Assembly (NCBI GenBank): GCA_946811695.1
Contig: OX328132.1
Coordinates: forward strand, 125,342,882-125,406,881
Direction: 5' to 3'
Source: Gonocerus acuteangulatus
Lineage: Eukaryota; Arthropoda; Insecta; Hemiptera; Coreidae
Length of the DNA stretch: 64,000 nucleotides
Shown here: in pieces, positions 1 to 59,660 of the stretch
How the letters are laid out: each line of letters opens with the position of its first letter
How positions within the stretch are numbered: position 1 is the stretch's first letter
The notes under the pieces: model-generated
The model's input: the letters and a program-made list of their open reading frames with translations, nothing else
Told to the model about the DNA's origin: nothing
The model's database searches: none
Position numbers and translations under genes: made by a program

Positions 1-993
1 ATGATCCGCAAAGGCCTACCATCAGGAATCGTTGAATACGTGATGGGGGTGTACGGTGAAGGGTTTACCCGGATTACCGATGGTCGGAGGTGGACGGACC
101 CAGTTGTAAGCGGGAGGGGGATTAGGCAGGGGGATCCTTTGTCTCCGTGCCTCTTCAACCTTGCGATGGATTGGGTCCTCCAGGCGGTTCCAAGCCAGGT
201 GGGATATACTCTGGACGGAGTGAAGATTAACTATCTAGCCTTTGCCGATGACTTGGTCCTGGTAGCGTCCTCGGTGGCTGGCATGCGGGGTACACTTGCA
301 GCGGTTGGGGCAGCCATCGCCAAACTGGGGATGGAGCTTAGTCCTGGTAAGTGCTGTGCCCTTTCGTTGGTACCGGCTGGGCGTGTGACCAGGGTCAAGG
401 TAGTTGAAGACGCACTGTTTACCGTTGGTGGAGCCCCGGTGAGGCAAATGCAGTACCATGACTCCGTTAAGTACCTCGGAGTCACCTATAGGAACCATGG
501 AACCGAGAGGCCTGATGAGGAAATTAGAAGGGCCCTTTTAAGAATTGGGAATGCACCCCTCAAGCCGCAGCAGAGGTTGACCGCCCTTAGGTATCACCTT
601 CTTCCAAGTTATGTGCACAAGCTGGTACTTGGTGGCTCTTCCCGCGAAGCATTAAGGAAGTTAGATATAAAGGTTAGAGCAGCGGTGAGGAGGTGGCTAA
701 GATTGCCAAAGGATATATCTGTTGGATATTTCCATGCTTCGTGCGCGGACGGAGGCTTGGGTGTTCCATGCATGGGCGTCCTGGTTCCGGCTCTGACGAT
801 AGGCCGTCTGTCTAGGATGGAGCGGTCTGGTCTAGCCGCGGCTAGGGCGGCTTATGGTTCGGAGGACAAGACCAAAAGGCTGCGGAAAGCGAGGGAGGCC
901 CTGGCCAGGCAGGGCTTAGTTCATGGTGCCCTGAAATTAGAAAGCGCTGGTGGGCAGAGAGGCTCTTTTCGTCCAACGACGGACCAGGGTTGA
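1..993 (+). CDS. Reverse transcriptase domain, R2-like LINE (partial)
   Basis: Open from the first base, so the true start lies outside the window. Visible RT motifs: IRQGDPLSP (residues 41-49, motif B), the catalytic FADD (81-84, motif C) and VKYLGV (156-161, motif D/E), followed by a thumb-like region. The reading frame is lost near 925-945: the conserved continuation, including RKRWWAERLFSS at 939-974, is in the third frame. The enzyme would reverse-transcribe its own RNA at a nicked target. The frameshift makes this copy inactive unless it is a sequencing error. Confidence 0.88.
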   Translation: MIRKGLPSGIVEYVMGVYGEGFTRITDGRRWTDPVVSGRGIRQGDPLSPCLFNLAMDWVLQAVPSQVGYTLDGVKINYLAFADDLVLVASSVAGMRGTLAAVGAAIAKLGMELSPGKCCALSLVPAGRVTRVKVVEDALFTVGGAPVRQMQYHDSVKYLGVTYRNHGTERPDEEIRRALLRIGNAPLKPQQRLTALRYHLLPSYVHKLVLGGSSREALRKLDIKVRAAVRRWLRLPKDISVGYFHASCADGGLGVPCMGVLVPALTIGRLSRMERSGLAAARAAYGSEDKTKRLRKAREALARQGLVHGALKLESAGGQRGSFRPTTDQG

Positions 994-1679
994 AAGAATC
1001 TTCCGCTAGTAAGGCCTCGACACATTGGCTCAATGATGGAGCTGGAACCACTTCTGGGTGGGACTTCATCCAGTATGTTCGTACTCACATAAACGCCCTT
1101 CCGACCACCGTGAGAACAAGAGGCCGGCGTGAGGGCCGGATTCTTACTTGCAGGGCGGGTTGCCTTGAGGATGAGACCGGCACTCATGCTGTTCAGCAGT
1201 GCTACGTCTCACGGGGAGGTCGTTGTTTGAGGCACGATACTGTGGTGGATGTACTGGCGGAAGCCTTAGCCGGAAGGGGGTACGAAGTTCACATTGAAAC
1301 AGTCCTGAGAGCTGATGGCCGGCGATGGAGGCCTGATATAATAGTGGCAAAAGGGGGTAAAGTGACTATTGTGGATGCACAGATTGTCAATGGGAACACC
1401 TCTGATCTTAATTCTCTGCACCGGGCGAAGTGTCGCAAGTATGGGAGACTTGGTGTCCGTTTAGCAGTGGGCCGAATGTTTGGCGTGCCTGTGACCGACG
1501 TGGAGGTAACGTCCTGTACATTGAGCTGGAGGGGTGTGTGGAGCGGTGCTTCTGCCAATAGTTTAAGGCAGCTTAGTGTCCCGATGGGTGTGCTAAGAAG
1601 CATTACCTTGCGTGTATTAAAGGGCTCCTGCATCATCTTCAGTCGATGGAGGACACTCCTCGCCGGGGCGGGCCGTTGA
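939..1679 (+). CDS. Restriction-like endonuclease domain, R2-like LINE
   Basis: C-terminal part of the same LINE protein, one frame away from the RT. The first in-frame ATG-like start (990) is not the biological start; conserved residues are readable from 939. Counting from 990, a Cys/His knuckle is seen at C54, C58, H66 and C71, then the nuclease core RPD (114-116), VDAQ (128-131) and a Lys/Tyr segment (150-151). This PD-(D/E)xK nuclease nicks target DNA to prime reverse transcription. Stop at 1677-1679. Confidence 0.85.
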   Translation, partial: RKRWWAERLFSSNDGPGLKESSASKASTHWLNDGAGTTSGWDFIQYVRTHINALPTTVRTRGRREGRILTCRAGCLEDETGTHAVQQCYVSRGGRCLRHDTVVDVLAEALAGRGYEVHIETVLRADGRRWRPDIIVAKGGKVTIVDAQIVNGNTSDLNSLHRAKCRKYGRLGVRLAVGRMFGVPVTDVEVTSCTLSWRGVWSGASANSLRQLSVPMGVLRSITLRVLKGSCIIFSRWRTLLAGAGR

Positions 1680-2200
1680 GGATCGCCTGGGGTTTTTATT
1701 TTGTTTCATTATTATTCATTTAGTGTATATCTGTTTTGTTTTTTTTTTATTTTTTTTTTATTTTTTATTATTTATTTTTTTTTCTCTTTTAATTTGGTGT
1801 ATGTTTGAGCGTGGACTATGTTTGGCTGCACTATGATAACCTCCACGAGTATAGTAGCTCTGGTCTAGTGGGTGAAGTATAAGGGTATTTAAGTCTGTAA
1901 CTTTTTCTTATTATTGTATTTTTTTGCTTTATAGTTGTTTTTTGTTAGTTGTTATATAGTTATGTATTTTTTTTTGTTTTTATTTCTTATTAGTTTTAAA
2001 TAAGGTACTGATGAAACTGATGTGTACGTATTTGAACTAAGGTCTCACAGCAACTGGGCTTGATGTTTTCAAGCCCACGTAACGAGGGTGAAGGAGACGC
2101 CCAATTGTTAAGTTGACTATGTATGTATCTTATACAGTGTATTATTAAGTTTGAAGTGGATTGTATCTCCTAATAAAGAAAAATAAAAAAAAATAAAAAA

Positions 2201-2202
2201 AT

Positions 2203-2256
<54 letters not shown>
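2201..2256. repeat. (TA)n then (TG)n microsatellite
   Basis: A TA run followed by TG repeats directly after the A-rich tail of the LINE. Either the LINE targeted a microsatellite or the repeat grew from its tail. Confidence 0.95.
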
Positions 2257-2257
<1 letters not shown>

Positions 2258-2373
2258 CTGTTAACACGATAGCGGCCAGAGTTTTTTCGCCACGAAACTT
2301 GGTATATAGCATTCAATTAGCAAACGATTGAACGAGTTCGTTAACCACCAAAGTCGGTCCACCGGAAGGGAGG

Positions 2374-2940
2374 GTTTACCCCGAACCCAAAACACTAATT
2401 TGACTATGTCAGCCGTAATATTTGTTATATTTCAACGAAACTTGGTATTCGTAGTGGTAATATAGAGAGAAAAGTGAGATATAAAAATTTTTATATCCGG
2501 GTTTACTCCGGACCCATAATACCAATTCGCCACTACCAGCCGTGATTTTTGGTATATTTCGACGAAACTCGGTATTCGTAGTGGTAATCTACAGGTAAAT
2601 AACTGTTGTAAAAATAAACTAAATCGGTTCATTAGGAGAGGGGGTTTACTCCGGACCCACAATACCAATTCGCCACTACCAGCCGTGATTTTTGGTATAT
2701 TTCGACGAAACTCGGTATTCGTAGTGGTAATCTACAGGTAAATATGTGTTGTAAAAATAAACTAAATCGGTTCATTAGAAGGGGGGGTTTAGTCCGGACC
2801 CAAATTCCTAATATACTCATAGAGGTCGTAATTTCTGCTGTATTGTAACGAAACGCGGTATACGTCGAGGGTAACTCATGAGAAAGAAGTGTTGTAAAAA
2901 ATGAGCTGAATCGGTCAATCGGAAAGCGGGGGTTTAATTT
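2374..2940. repeat. 143-bp tandem satellite
   Basis: The landmark GTTTACTCCGGACCC, or close variants, starts at 2374, 2501, 2644, 2787 and 2932, giving spacings of 127, 143, 143 and 145 bp. The two central units are nearly identical and the outer ones diverged. The flank 2257-2373 is a more divergent unit. Open frames on the minus strand come only from the repeat. Confidence 0.85.
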
Positions 2941-3689
2941 GTAATATATTTCAATAGAAAAGCCCGTCAGACGTAGGTTCACAAAGCTGCCGCAAGGAGC
3001 GCTTTCTACCACTAGAGTGACTGTATCCTGTTCCTGCGTTAGATCAAAATACGACAATATGAGGTTTTTTGTATTTGTTACGTCGTGTAATAGGTACCAT
3101 GTGTAAACATAACTCTGGAAGCAAATTATTAATTGATCAGTTACTCATTACAAATTTAAAAGAGAACTATTCATGTTTTTATTTTATTTATGTAGGATAT
3201 TTTAAGCAAATTGTTCTGGAAAGCAGTCTACACTACCCAAATTCTAAGGAAAGTGCTTAGTTATGCAGCTCCTGCGTGACGGACTTTTATATTACTCATA
3301 TTCTGCATTAGTGTTTTCTGAGTGAATCACGAACTGAAGAAGATACAATCCGAGAATATCACAGCCTCATTAGCTAGAAACATTCTTTTAGAATTGACTG
3401 AAAGTAAACAATGCTGCTGTGAATGTGCTGACACAGGGCTGACATAACGGTGGAAGAATTCCCCCTGCTTCCTCTTGATAAGCATGTGATAAACAACGGT
3501 CCCGTCTCATTACAGGAATAATTAGATGCTTCTCTTCAAGATTACAATGTATACCAATATACTCATACCCCGAATTTATGGTCATATCTTATACATCATT
3601 AGCATGCTCCCTTTCTCTCTCAATAGGGAGAACACAGGTTTATAAAGGTAACCCATGACTCATCCAGAATTCTAACAAGAACGGTATAG
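2941..3689. other. Intergenic, nothing recognised
   Basis: AT-rich DNA with only short chance ORFs and no recognisable domain, TIR or RNA. Confidence 0.5.
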
Positions 3690-3805
3690 TATTTCCCCGT
3701 GGTCTAGTGGCTAACGCCTTGGATTCACGTGCGGGAGATGGGGGTTCGAATCCTACCGGCGACAGCAATGTTTCTCAACTCCCGTTGAAAAAAAAAATGA
3801 AAAAA
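3690..3805 (+). mobile_element. tRNA-headed SINE fragment
   Basis: Pol III box A (TGGTCTAGTGGCTA, about 3699) and box B (GGTTCGAATCC, 3742-3752) as in the 14645 SINE, but the body is short and ends in an A-rich stretch near 3789. Acceptor-stem pairing is not good enough for a working tRNA gene. Confidence 0.7.
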
Positions 3806-4340
3806 AGAGAGAACGGTAAAACCTTCCAAGTTTTATATTTAATTCTCACTGCCCCTTTTCGGACTTTATTGTCATTCTTCAGGCATATATTCTGTAAATA
3901 TGTATACATATTTAATATAATATTGCTATGAATTATCATAAATGTATTATGTTATGTTGAAAGTATACTAACAGTGCAACATAATTTATTAGCAATAGCA
4001 CAATTAATATTTGCACTTAACAAAATTCAAAATAAATTCTAAATATAAATTTAATTTGGTTGTGTTTGGAGGTAAGGGAGTATTAGAAAAAAAAATGTAT
4101 TGGTATAAAAGTTTTCGTATCTTATTGTTAGTATATTTTCTAAAATATCTTGGAAACGTTTGGGAAATCGTGGCGAAGTTTCGTCCTTTAGACTGTACTT
4201 ATTTTTAGATTTCTGAAAACTAGTAGAGCCGGTTTTAGAAATTTACATTTATTTTTTTATCTTTCGCCTTCAGAAGAATAGCTGTTGCGTTTTTGGGCCA
4301 TTATTTATATTGAAAAAAAAACATCATGAAGTTCTATTGC
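3806..4340. other. Intergenic with a dispersed-repeat fragment
   Basis: Around 4050-4110 a segment (GGTTGTGTTTGGAGGTAAGG and following poly-A) resembles sequence at 20700-20750 and 22235-22290, so it belongs to a dispersed repeat. Otherwise featureless. Confidence 0.4.
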
Positions 4341-4344
4341 CTCA

Positions 4345-4918
4345 TCTCAGAGCATATTGTTGCGTACCCCATTAAGACTGACCCAGTTAGTCATAACAGA
4401 GCATGTTATAAAGTATCCCATTAAGACAATGTCCCAAATCGTCATCACAGAGCATATTGTAAAGTATCCCTTAAGACAATGTCCCAATTCGTCATTACAG
4501 AGCATATTGTAGCGCATCCCATTAAAACAATGTCCCAATTCGTCATCACAGAGCATATTGTAGCGCATCCCATTAAGACAATGTCCCAATTCGTCATCAA
4601 AGACCGTATTGTGGAGTATCCCATTAAGACAAAGATCCAAGTCGTCATCACAGAGCACATTGTAGCATATCCCATTAAGGCAATGTCCCAATTCGTCATC
4701 ACAGAGCGTATTGTGGAGTATCCCATTAAGACAATGATCCAAGTCGTCATCACAGAGCACATTGTAGCGCATCCCATAAAGGCAATGTCCCAATTCGTCA
4801 TCACAGAGCATATTGTGGAGTATCCCATTAAGGAAATGATAGAAGTCGTCATCACAGAGCACATTGTAGCGCATCCCATTAAGGCAATGTCCCAATTCGT
4901 CATCACAGAGCGTATTGT
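4345..4918. repeat. 51-bp satellite, block A
   Basis: About 11 tandem copies of a 51-bp unit marked by CATCCCATTAAG and CATCACAGAGCA. Because 51 is 17 codons without stops, long ORFs appear on both strands; they are repeat artefacts. Copies differ at scattered sites, and one near 4450 is a base short. Confidence 0.93.
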
Positions 4919-5345
4919 GGTGTTTGGTACTATGTATAACTCATACCTCTATGGAGGGAAGCTCAATGGAGGAACTATAGCCCAACCGGAAGTGATGGCA
5001 GTGTATTAAAGGACTCCAGTGTGACCAGTAAGACTCCATGAGGGAGCGTTGTGTATTTAGTGCATATTATAAGACTCCATGAGGGAGCAGTGTATTTGTA
5101 TTGAAAGACTCCATGAGTGTGTGTGTCCATAAGACTCGGCCGAGCATAAGCCCTGCGAGCAGGAAATATTAATATTACCAGAAAACTGTGACGTCCAAGT
5201 GGAGCTCCACACCACCTGAGGACAAGTGAACTGTTGAATAAATGACTCAGAATAGGTGAGTACAAAATTTGATTTCATAGTACCAGATTACTGCTATTGC
5301 CAACCAGTGAACAAAACAAAAAATACAGTCCACTCAATAGAGGAA
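4919..5345. other. Spacer between satellite blocks
   Basis: Not built of the 51-bp unit. It carries three short degenerate repeats around AAGACTCCATGAGG (about 5030, 5070, 5105). No gene seen. Confidence 0.6.
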
Positions 5346-5755
5346 TAAACAGTGGAGTATCCCATTAAGACAATGATTTAAGTCGTCATCACAGAGCACA
5401 TTGTAGCGCATCCCATTAAGGCAATGTCCCAGTTCATCACAGAGCATATTGTGGAGTATCCCATTAAGGCAATGTCCCAATTCACCATCACAGAGCATAT
5501 TGTGGAGTATCCCATTAAGGCAATGTCCCAATTCGCCATCACAGAGCATATTGTGGAGTATCCCATTAAGACAATGATCCAAGTCGTCATCACAGAGCAC
5601 ATTGTAGCCCATCCCATTAAGGCAATGTCCCAATTCGCCATCACAGAGCATATTGTGGAGTATCCCAATAACGCAACGTCCCACTGCGTCATCACAGAAC
5701 ATGTTGTGGCGTATTCTATGAAGAAAAAGTCCCAATTGGTCAACCCTGAGCGTTA
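5346..5755. repeat. 51-bp satellite, block B
   Basis: About eight more copies of the block A unit in the same orientation, degenerating after about 5700. Confidence 0.92.
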
Positions 5756-6430
5756 CAGCATGAAAACATAATTTTATTGCAAAGAAAATAATAAGAAAAA
5801 GTACGACTTCTTGACAACTAAGCTTTCGAATTGTTGCCTTCCGCTGAAACACATTTCTTGACTGCTTTCGAGATATTTGAAAACATTTGTACACACATAT
5901 AAATGTAGTCATTGATGATTTAAACAATTATAACGTAATTTAAGTTTTAATTTGACCTTTAATAAATTCCTCCACTAGGTAGATATTTACAGGTCCTGCT
6001 AGTCAGACCTATTGTTTATTTGTCTGTCGCCTATAATTAGACTAGCAGAGAGGCAGGAAATGCATCTCCTGGCCAGTGTGGCCTACTCAGGGATAGGAGA
6101 TCGCGGTTTATTATTCAAACAGCTGAGGTCACTCTCACTTTGGTCGGCTATATTTGAAAATAGGGTTTCCGAATGATTGAGAGGTTTCGCTATTTACTTC
6201 TGAAATTTACGTCTTTTAGGACAATTTCAGCCTTTAAAAAGCGTGTATATATTAATGTTTTGTCTTAATATTTAGTGAAAAATGAATACACATGTACACA
6301 TTTAGAATGAAATCATAAACGGAAACTAGGCCTTAAAGGAAATGACTACATTAGAACCGTATTCGTTGGACATTTAATAAGTGTTCGAATAAACACTTTA
6401 CATTTACAACTATTTTCCAACCGGCTTCTA
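5756..6430. other. Intergenic, nothing recognised
   Basis: AT-rich, no long ORF, no repeat structure detected by eye. Confidence 0.5.
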
Positions 6431-6488
6431 GATATACAGGGTGATTCAGGTATAACTAGCCAAACTCTAGGAGGTGATTCAACATAAC

Positions 6489-6616
6489 TCTATAGTCCGC
6501 CTGCAAACAAAAGAACAAGGTAGTGCGCACGCGCTTCAACAAGTCCATGTGTGGGAAGGCCTAGCTCCCCTCCGGCCACGCCCCTTCTGGTTCTTTTGTT
6601 TGCGTGCGGACTATAC
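6489..6616. mobile_element. Nested MITE
   Basis: About 26-bp terminal inverted repeats: TATAGTCCGCCTGCAAACAA on the left and TTTGCGTGCGGACTATA on the right. The GC-rich core has no coding sequence. It lies inside the left arm of the larger element. Confidence 0.7.
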
Positions 6617-6899
6617 ACATAAGTTCCAACAATAAATTTCACTTGAAGTATGGTCCCCTTCAGAAGGGAAAAGGAGTTATGTCCAATTTTCTGTTTTTTC
6701 AAGGTAGACATATTTTTTATTGAATAAGAAAGGATTGCACAAAAACCGTCTAAGATAATTAAATTCTAATTATGCCTTTGTAAAATAGACAAAATTTAAT
6801 TTCAGAAAACAGTAATTGACTTCACTAAAGCCATTGATAGAAGATACTTTCTGGACATCCAATAAGGCACTTTTGTGTTTCTGGATTTATCAGAGGTTT

Positions 6900-7165
6900 C
6901 TCGCAAAGTGGGGCTAGGTTGAGTGGGGCTGAGAGAGCTGCAGCCCCTCCCCCCCCCCAAATCGGTAACAATGTATCATGAAAACCTTAAAAATAAATTA
7001 AATAAGATATTTAAAAAAGTTTTTATTGACTGTAATAGCTTTTTAATTGGCTAACTATTCCAAGTTCTAGATTGTTGGTATTCCCCCAAATGTTCTCTGC
7101 CCCCCCCCCGAAATTCTCCCAGCCCCTCCCGAAATTATTTTCTATAAATGTCCATAGTTTCTCGC
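6900..7165 (-). mobile_element. G/C-run MITE family, copy 1
   Basis: About 265 bp with C-runs near both ends and the shared internal motif CTATTCCAAGTTCTAGATTG. Homologous to 8290-8558 and 11846-12108. This is the most divergent copy and lies inside the larger DNA transposon. Strand is arbitrary. Confidence 0.65.
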
Positions 7166-7724
7166 GAATTGTTTCTTCGGCCCTCTAACTGACTACAGAT
7201 TCACTACGTACAGGAAAACTTATATATTTAGTAAGCATAAAATCTCTACAAACTAAGTGGATGTTTATTGAGGGATAGGTTGAACGATGGGCTCCCTTTT
7301 GTCAAAAATTTAGAATGGAGTTTCCTACAAAAATATCTCTACCTTAACAGAAAATTGGACATAACTCCTTTCGAATCGGACCATACTTCATGAGCTTTTT
7401 TTCTGGTAAATTATGTCTAAAACCACCTTCTCGAGTTTGGCTACTTAAACCTGAATCACGCTGCATAGAAATATATTCGAAAATCCCAACAAAAACCTAG
7501 TTATCTGATATGGCCTTGAAAATGGTTTCATTAGATTGTCCACGTTTAATTAGGTAAAAATGTGTACATGGAAGCCTAGTAATGCAAAAACGTGAGCGAT
7601 ATTATTTCTTAAACATATTTTGCCCAAAAAACTGTAAGACGGATTCTGCTCGTTAACGAAATTCAACTGAAATTAGACAAAGTATTTTTATGCCTCTTGT
7701 TGGGGCTGCTACAGAACGAACAGG

Positions 7725-7731
<7 letters not shown>

Positions 7732-7790
<59 letters not shown>

Positions 7791-7802
7791 ATATATATAT
7801 AT

Positions 7803-7880
<78 letters not shown>
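7732..7880. repeat. (CA)n-(TA)n-(TG)n microsatellite
   Basis: A long compound TA run flanked by CA and TG, potentially forming a long hairpin. Tyr/Ile ORFs here are artefacts. Confidence 0.95.
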
Positions 7881-8288
7881 ATGTAAATCCAAATTTGAAC
7901 CACCGGTATTTTCATGTAACATTTTTTTAATCTGCGCGGATTGCGTCAAGAGGTCATCCTCATAGGCAGGTATCTTCCCTATTGAAGGAAGCGCGCTACA
8001 AATAATGTGTTTATGTTGTTGTCTATTGTTAGTGAAGGGAATTCCGCCCATACTGCAAGTTTAAAGCGGAAGATAGTGAGGTCAAACAGCAGCCTGCAGA
8101 TAAAGAGCAACTTATCTTCGGCAAACTCTGATAAGATTGTTTCTTTCCTTGCCTCGGGAAACATCTCACCGATGAGGCGCAGTTAAATCTTTGGGAATGA
8201 GTGCTAAGCCAGTTCCTCGTCATCATAAATAACCATTTTTTTCGTTTTTCCTTCTGCTATATTCTGAATCATTTACACGGAAACACAT
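7881..8288. other. Intergenic, nothing recognised
   Basis: Short overlapping ORFs on the minus strand without recognisable motifs. Confidence 0.45.
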
Positions 8289-8289
8289 C

Positions 8290-8558
8290 ATGGGCGTATA
8301 TAAAGGGGGGGGGGGGGGGTGAGGGGGCTGCAGCTCCACCCCCTGAAATTTTGACTTGATTGGTAAAATGTGTCATAAACCCCTTCTAAATAAATTAAAT
8401 AAGATCACTCAGTTTAAAAAAACATATGTTATTATAGGTGTTACAGCGGTTTAGTTTTCTAAAACTATTCCAAGTTCTAGATTGTTAGTATTCCATACCC
8501 CGGAAATGGTACCAGCCCCCCCCCCCAGGAAATTATTTTCTATATACGCCCTTGGAAC
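8290..8558 (+). mobile_element. G/C-run MITE family, copy 2
   Basis: Starts ATGGGCGTATATAAA then a G-run and CTGCAGC, and ends with a C-run and TATATACGCCC, so the ends are inverted repeats. Same family as 11846-12108, which lies in the opposite orientation. Confidence 0.75.
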
Positions 8559-8750
8559 ACATTAATCAATCTTTTTTATGGTTGCTAAGCGCTTTTCTAT
8601 AAAACCAGTACTTTATAGCGCGTTTCCTCTCTCATTCCACAGGAAAGAAACCTGCTCATTAGGATGACCTCATGACGCAATCCTGTGTGCGTGTCTACTA
8701 GAAAATTTCACGAGTCTGATCCCATAGATCACGAACCAGCGGTTCACATT

Positions 8751-8787
<37 letters not shown>

Positions 8788-9244
8788 ACATGATCTTTTT
8801 GTAAAGGCCTTATTGGTCAAAACAAATTTTTACACTCATTTTTATAGCATTCTTTATTTTCTTGATGCGTTTTCATATCTTTGGCTTCTTTTCAAAATAA
8901 TATTTCTGAAATTAATTTTTAAAAACCATTACATTTTTACTTATATTGTTATTTTTTATTAATATTAATTTATGTATTGTACCTTCTTTTGATTTTAACG
9001 CATCATGTATCTTAAATAAAACGACCAAACATTACTAGTGCTCGCTGGTGAATACCAGAACTGTCATTAGGAGTAGCAATAATGTCTCCCTTCTCCCTTT
9101 ACCTCAGCCATAGTGTTCCTGTGCTTTGCAAAATTTATCATTGCACATATTTGAACAGAAAAATTAGTAATATTATATATATATTTGTCTGTTCACTCTC
9201 TAACGGCCTTAACATGGACCGATGACAAAGAAATTTGGTGCATA
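8559..9244. other. Intergenic with a short (TA)n(TG)n run
   Basis: Microsatellite at 8751-8787. The rest is AT-rich with no recognisable gene. Confidence 0.5.
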
Positions 9245-9900
9245 TTTGACAATCGGGTGTAGCTTGCTAGGAGATAGGTGTAGCTCTTCTTGTTAGAAGA
9301 AGGTGAGTGTAGCTAGCTTGCCTCAAAGTATGAGTAGCTTAGCTTGCTAGAAGATCAATGCAGCTTAGCTTGCTGGAAGACGGTTGTAGCTAGGTTGTTA
9401 GATGGTGCGTGAAACTCAGAAGGTGGGTGCTAAGCTATATCCACCTTCTAGTAAGCTAGCTACACCCACCTCCTAGCAAGCTAAGCAAAACCCACCTCCC
9501 AGCAAGCTAAGCTACACAGATTGCGTGAAGATTGCTAGGAGGTGGGTGTTTAGCTTGCTAGAAGTTGGGTGTAGCTTAGCTTGCTAGGAGGTGGGTGTAG
9601 CTTAGCTTGCTAGGAGGGTGTGTGTAGCTGCAGATTGCTAGAAGGTGGATGCTAGTTCATCCACCTTCTAGCAAGCTAGCTTCTCCCACCTCCTAGCAAG
9701 CTAGACACCTACCTCCTAGCAAGCTAGGCTACACAGCTTGCTAGGAGGCGGGTGTGTGTAGCTGCAGATTGCTAGAAGGTGGGTGCTAAGCTACACCACC
9801 TTCTAGCAAGCTAGCTACTCCCACCTCCTAGCAAGCTAAACACCCACCTCCTAGCAAGCTAAGCTACACAGCTTGCAAGGAGGTGGGTGTAGCTGTATGT
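9245..9900. repeat. Mixed-orientation array of a ~22-bp motif
   Basis: The unit TAGCTTGCTAGGAGGTGGG and its reverse complement alternate in blocks, giving several adjacent hairpins (9400-9475, 9640-9700, 9765-9815). A composite period of about 130 bp is seen between GTGTAGCTGCAGATTGC at about 9622 and 9754. Likely cruciform-forming DNA or a decayed foldback cluster. Confidence 0.85.
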
Positions 9901-10419
9901 GATTGGTGGGGGAGCAAGGACTGACGAGGGCTAGTAACTAGATAATTGACATTAATCGATGTAGTCATTACGCTTCAATCATCAGAGTCTCCTTAATTTC
10001 TTCATTAACCAGATTGTAGATCCAAACAGTTTTATTTAATAACTTCAAATGAATTCTCCACCACACCGCCAATTGTTTAAAAGTTTTACGATTTACCAGA
10101 AATTTAATGAAACCCAACATTCACATCATAATCCCATGGGGGGGTTTTCAAATTTTAACTGGGGCCTGTCAGGATTCGAAGCTTTGCAATAATCCGCGAC
10201 TAATGCTTTTATTCTGAGTATTTTCTACGCTTGTCCCAGATTTCAATTATTTCTCCGTTAATTCTGAACATTTCGACTCTCCTTGGTGTCAAGCAGAATG
10301 CAGCTCCAAGGGCAGACACTTCCTCCCAGTCGTAAGACTTATCCATTTTAAAAGTATATTCACAAATTTGTTTCAAACTTCCGTCAACAAGGTATATATA
10401 TTTGTTTTCATTTTTTCAG
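9901..10419. other. Region upstream of the first recognisable exon
   Basis: No repeat structure recognised. A splice acceptor ends it (TTTTTTCAG, 10411-10419), so the true first exon and promoter of the long transcript lie further upstream and were not identified. Confidence 0.45.
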
Positions 10420-59473
<49,054 letters not shown>

Positions 59474-59660
59474 AGGATCCACTACCATTTTGTATATAAT
59501 ATGTACTGTAAATAGGCAAATATTATATTGTGTATTTAATATCTGACCAATTAAATAATATGACAGGGAAACATTTATACTTATTTGTACATAATAACTG
59601 ATGTATAATATTATTACTCTATTTTTGTAATTAAATTTTTATCAACTTTTAATATCCTAA
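59474..59660 (+). other. unc-13-4B: unc-13 3' UTR with poly-A signals
   Basis: AT-rich sequence with ATTAAA at about 59549 and 59631. The exact cleavage site is not visible. Confidence 0.55.

Larger units (their letters stand above)
1..2200 (+). mobile_element. R2-superclade LINE, 3' half
   Basis: The distal half of a non-LTR retrotransposon, cut by the window edge. It holds reverse transcriptase motifs, then a zinc knuckle and a restriction-like endonuclease (RLE), the order used by R2/R4/NeSL-type elements. About 500 bp of T-rich 3' UTR follows the last stop at 1679, with a small hairpin near 2060, ending in an A-rich tail (2170-2200) that runs into (TA)n. Its coding part is GC-rich compared with the AT-rich surroundings, which suggests a fairly recent insertion. 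The clade is inferred from the domain order; I cannot place it more finely. Confidence 0.85.
6433..7467. mobile_element. Non-autonomous DNA transposon with long TIRs
   Basis: The left end CAGGGTGATTCAGGTATAAC and the right end, read on the minus strand as CAGCGTGATTCAGGTTTAAG, are inverted repeats flanked by TA. Inner parts also pair: 6650-6690 and 7335-7390 are inverted copies around GGAGTTATGTCC. No transposase is left. Two smaller elements (6489-6616 and 6900-7165) sit inside it. TA flanks fit the Tc1/mariner group, but the family is an inference. Confidence 0.7.

Noticed and set aside
4347..5771. Long overlapping ORFs on both strands (up to 197 aa)
   Set aside because: They are read-through of the 51-bp satellite; 51 is a multiple of three and the unit happens to lack stops.
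7653..8051. Tyr/Ile-repeat ORFs, also at 24177-24578, 53259-53571 and 63410-63853
   Set aside because: Translations of TA/TG microsatellites; parts at 63410-63853 and 60945-61190 are also the antisense of the ribozyme repeat.
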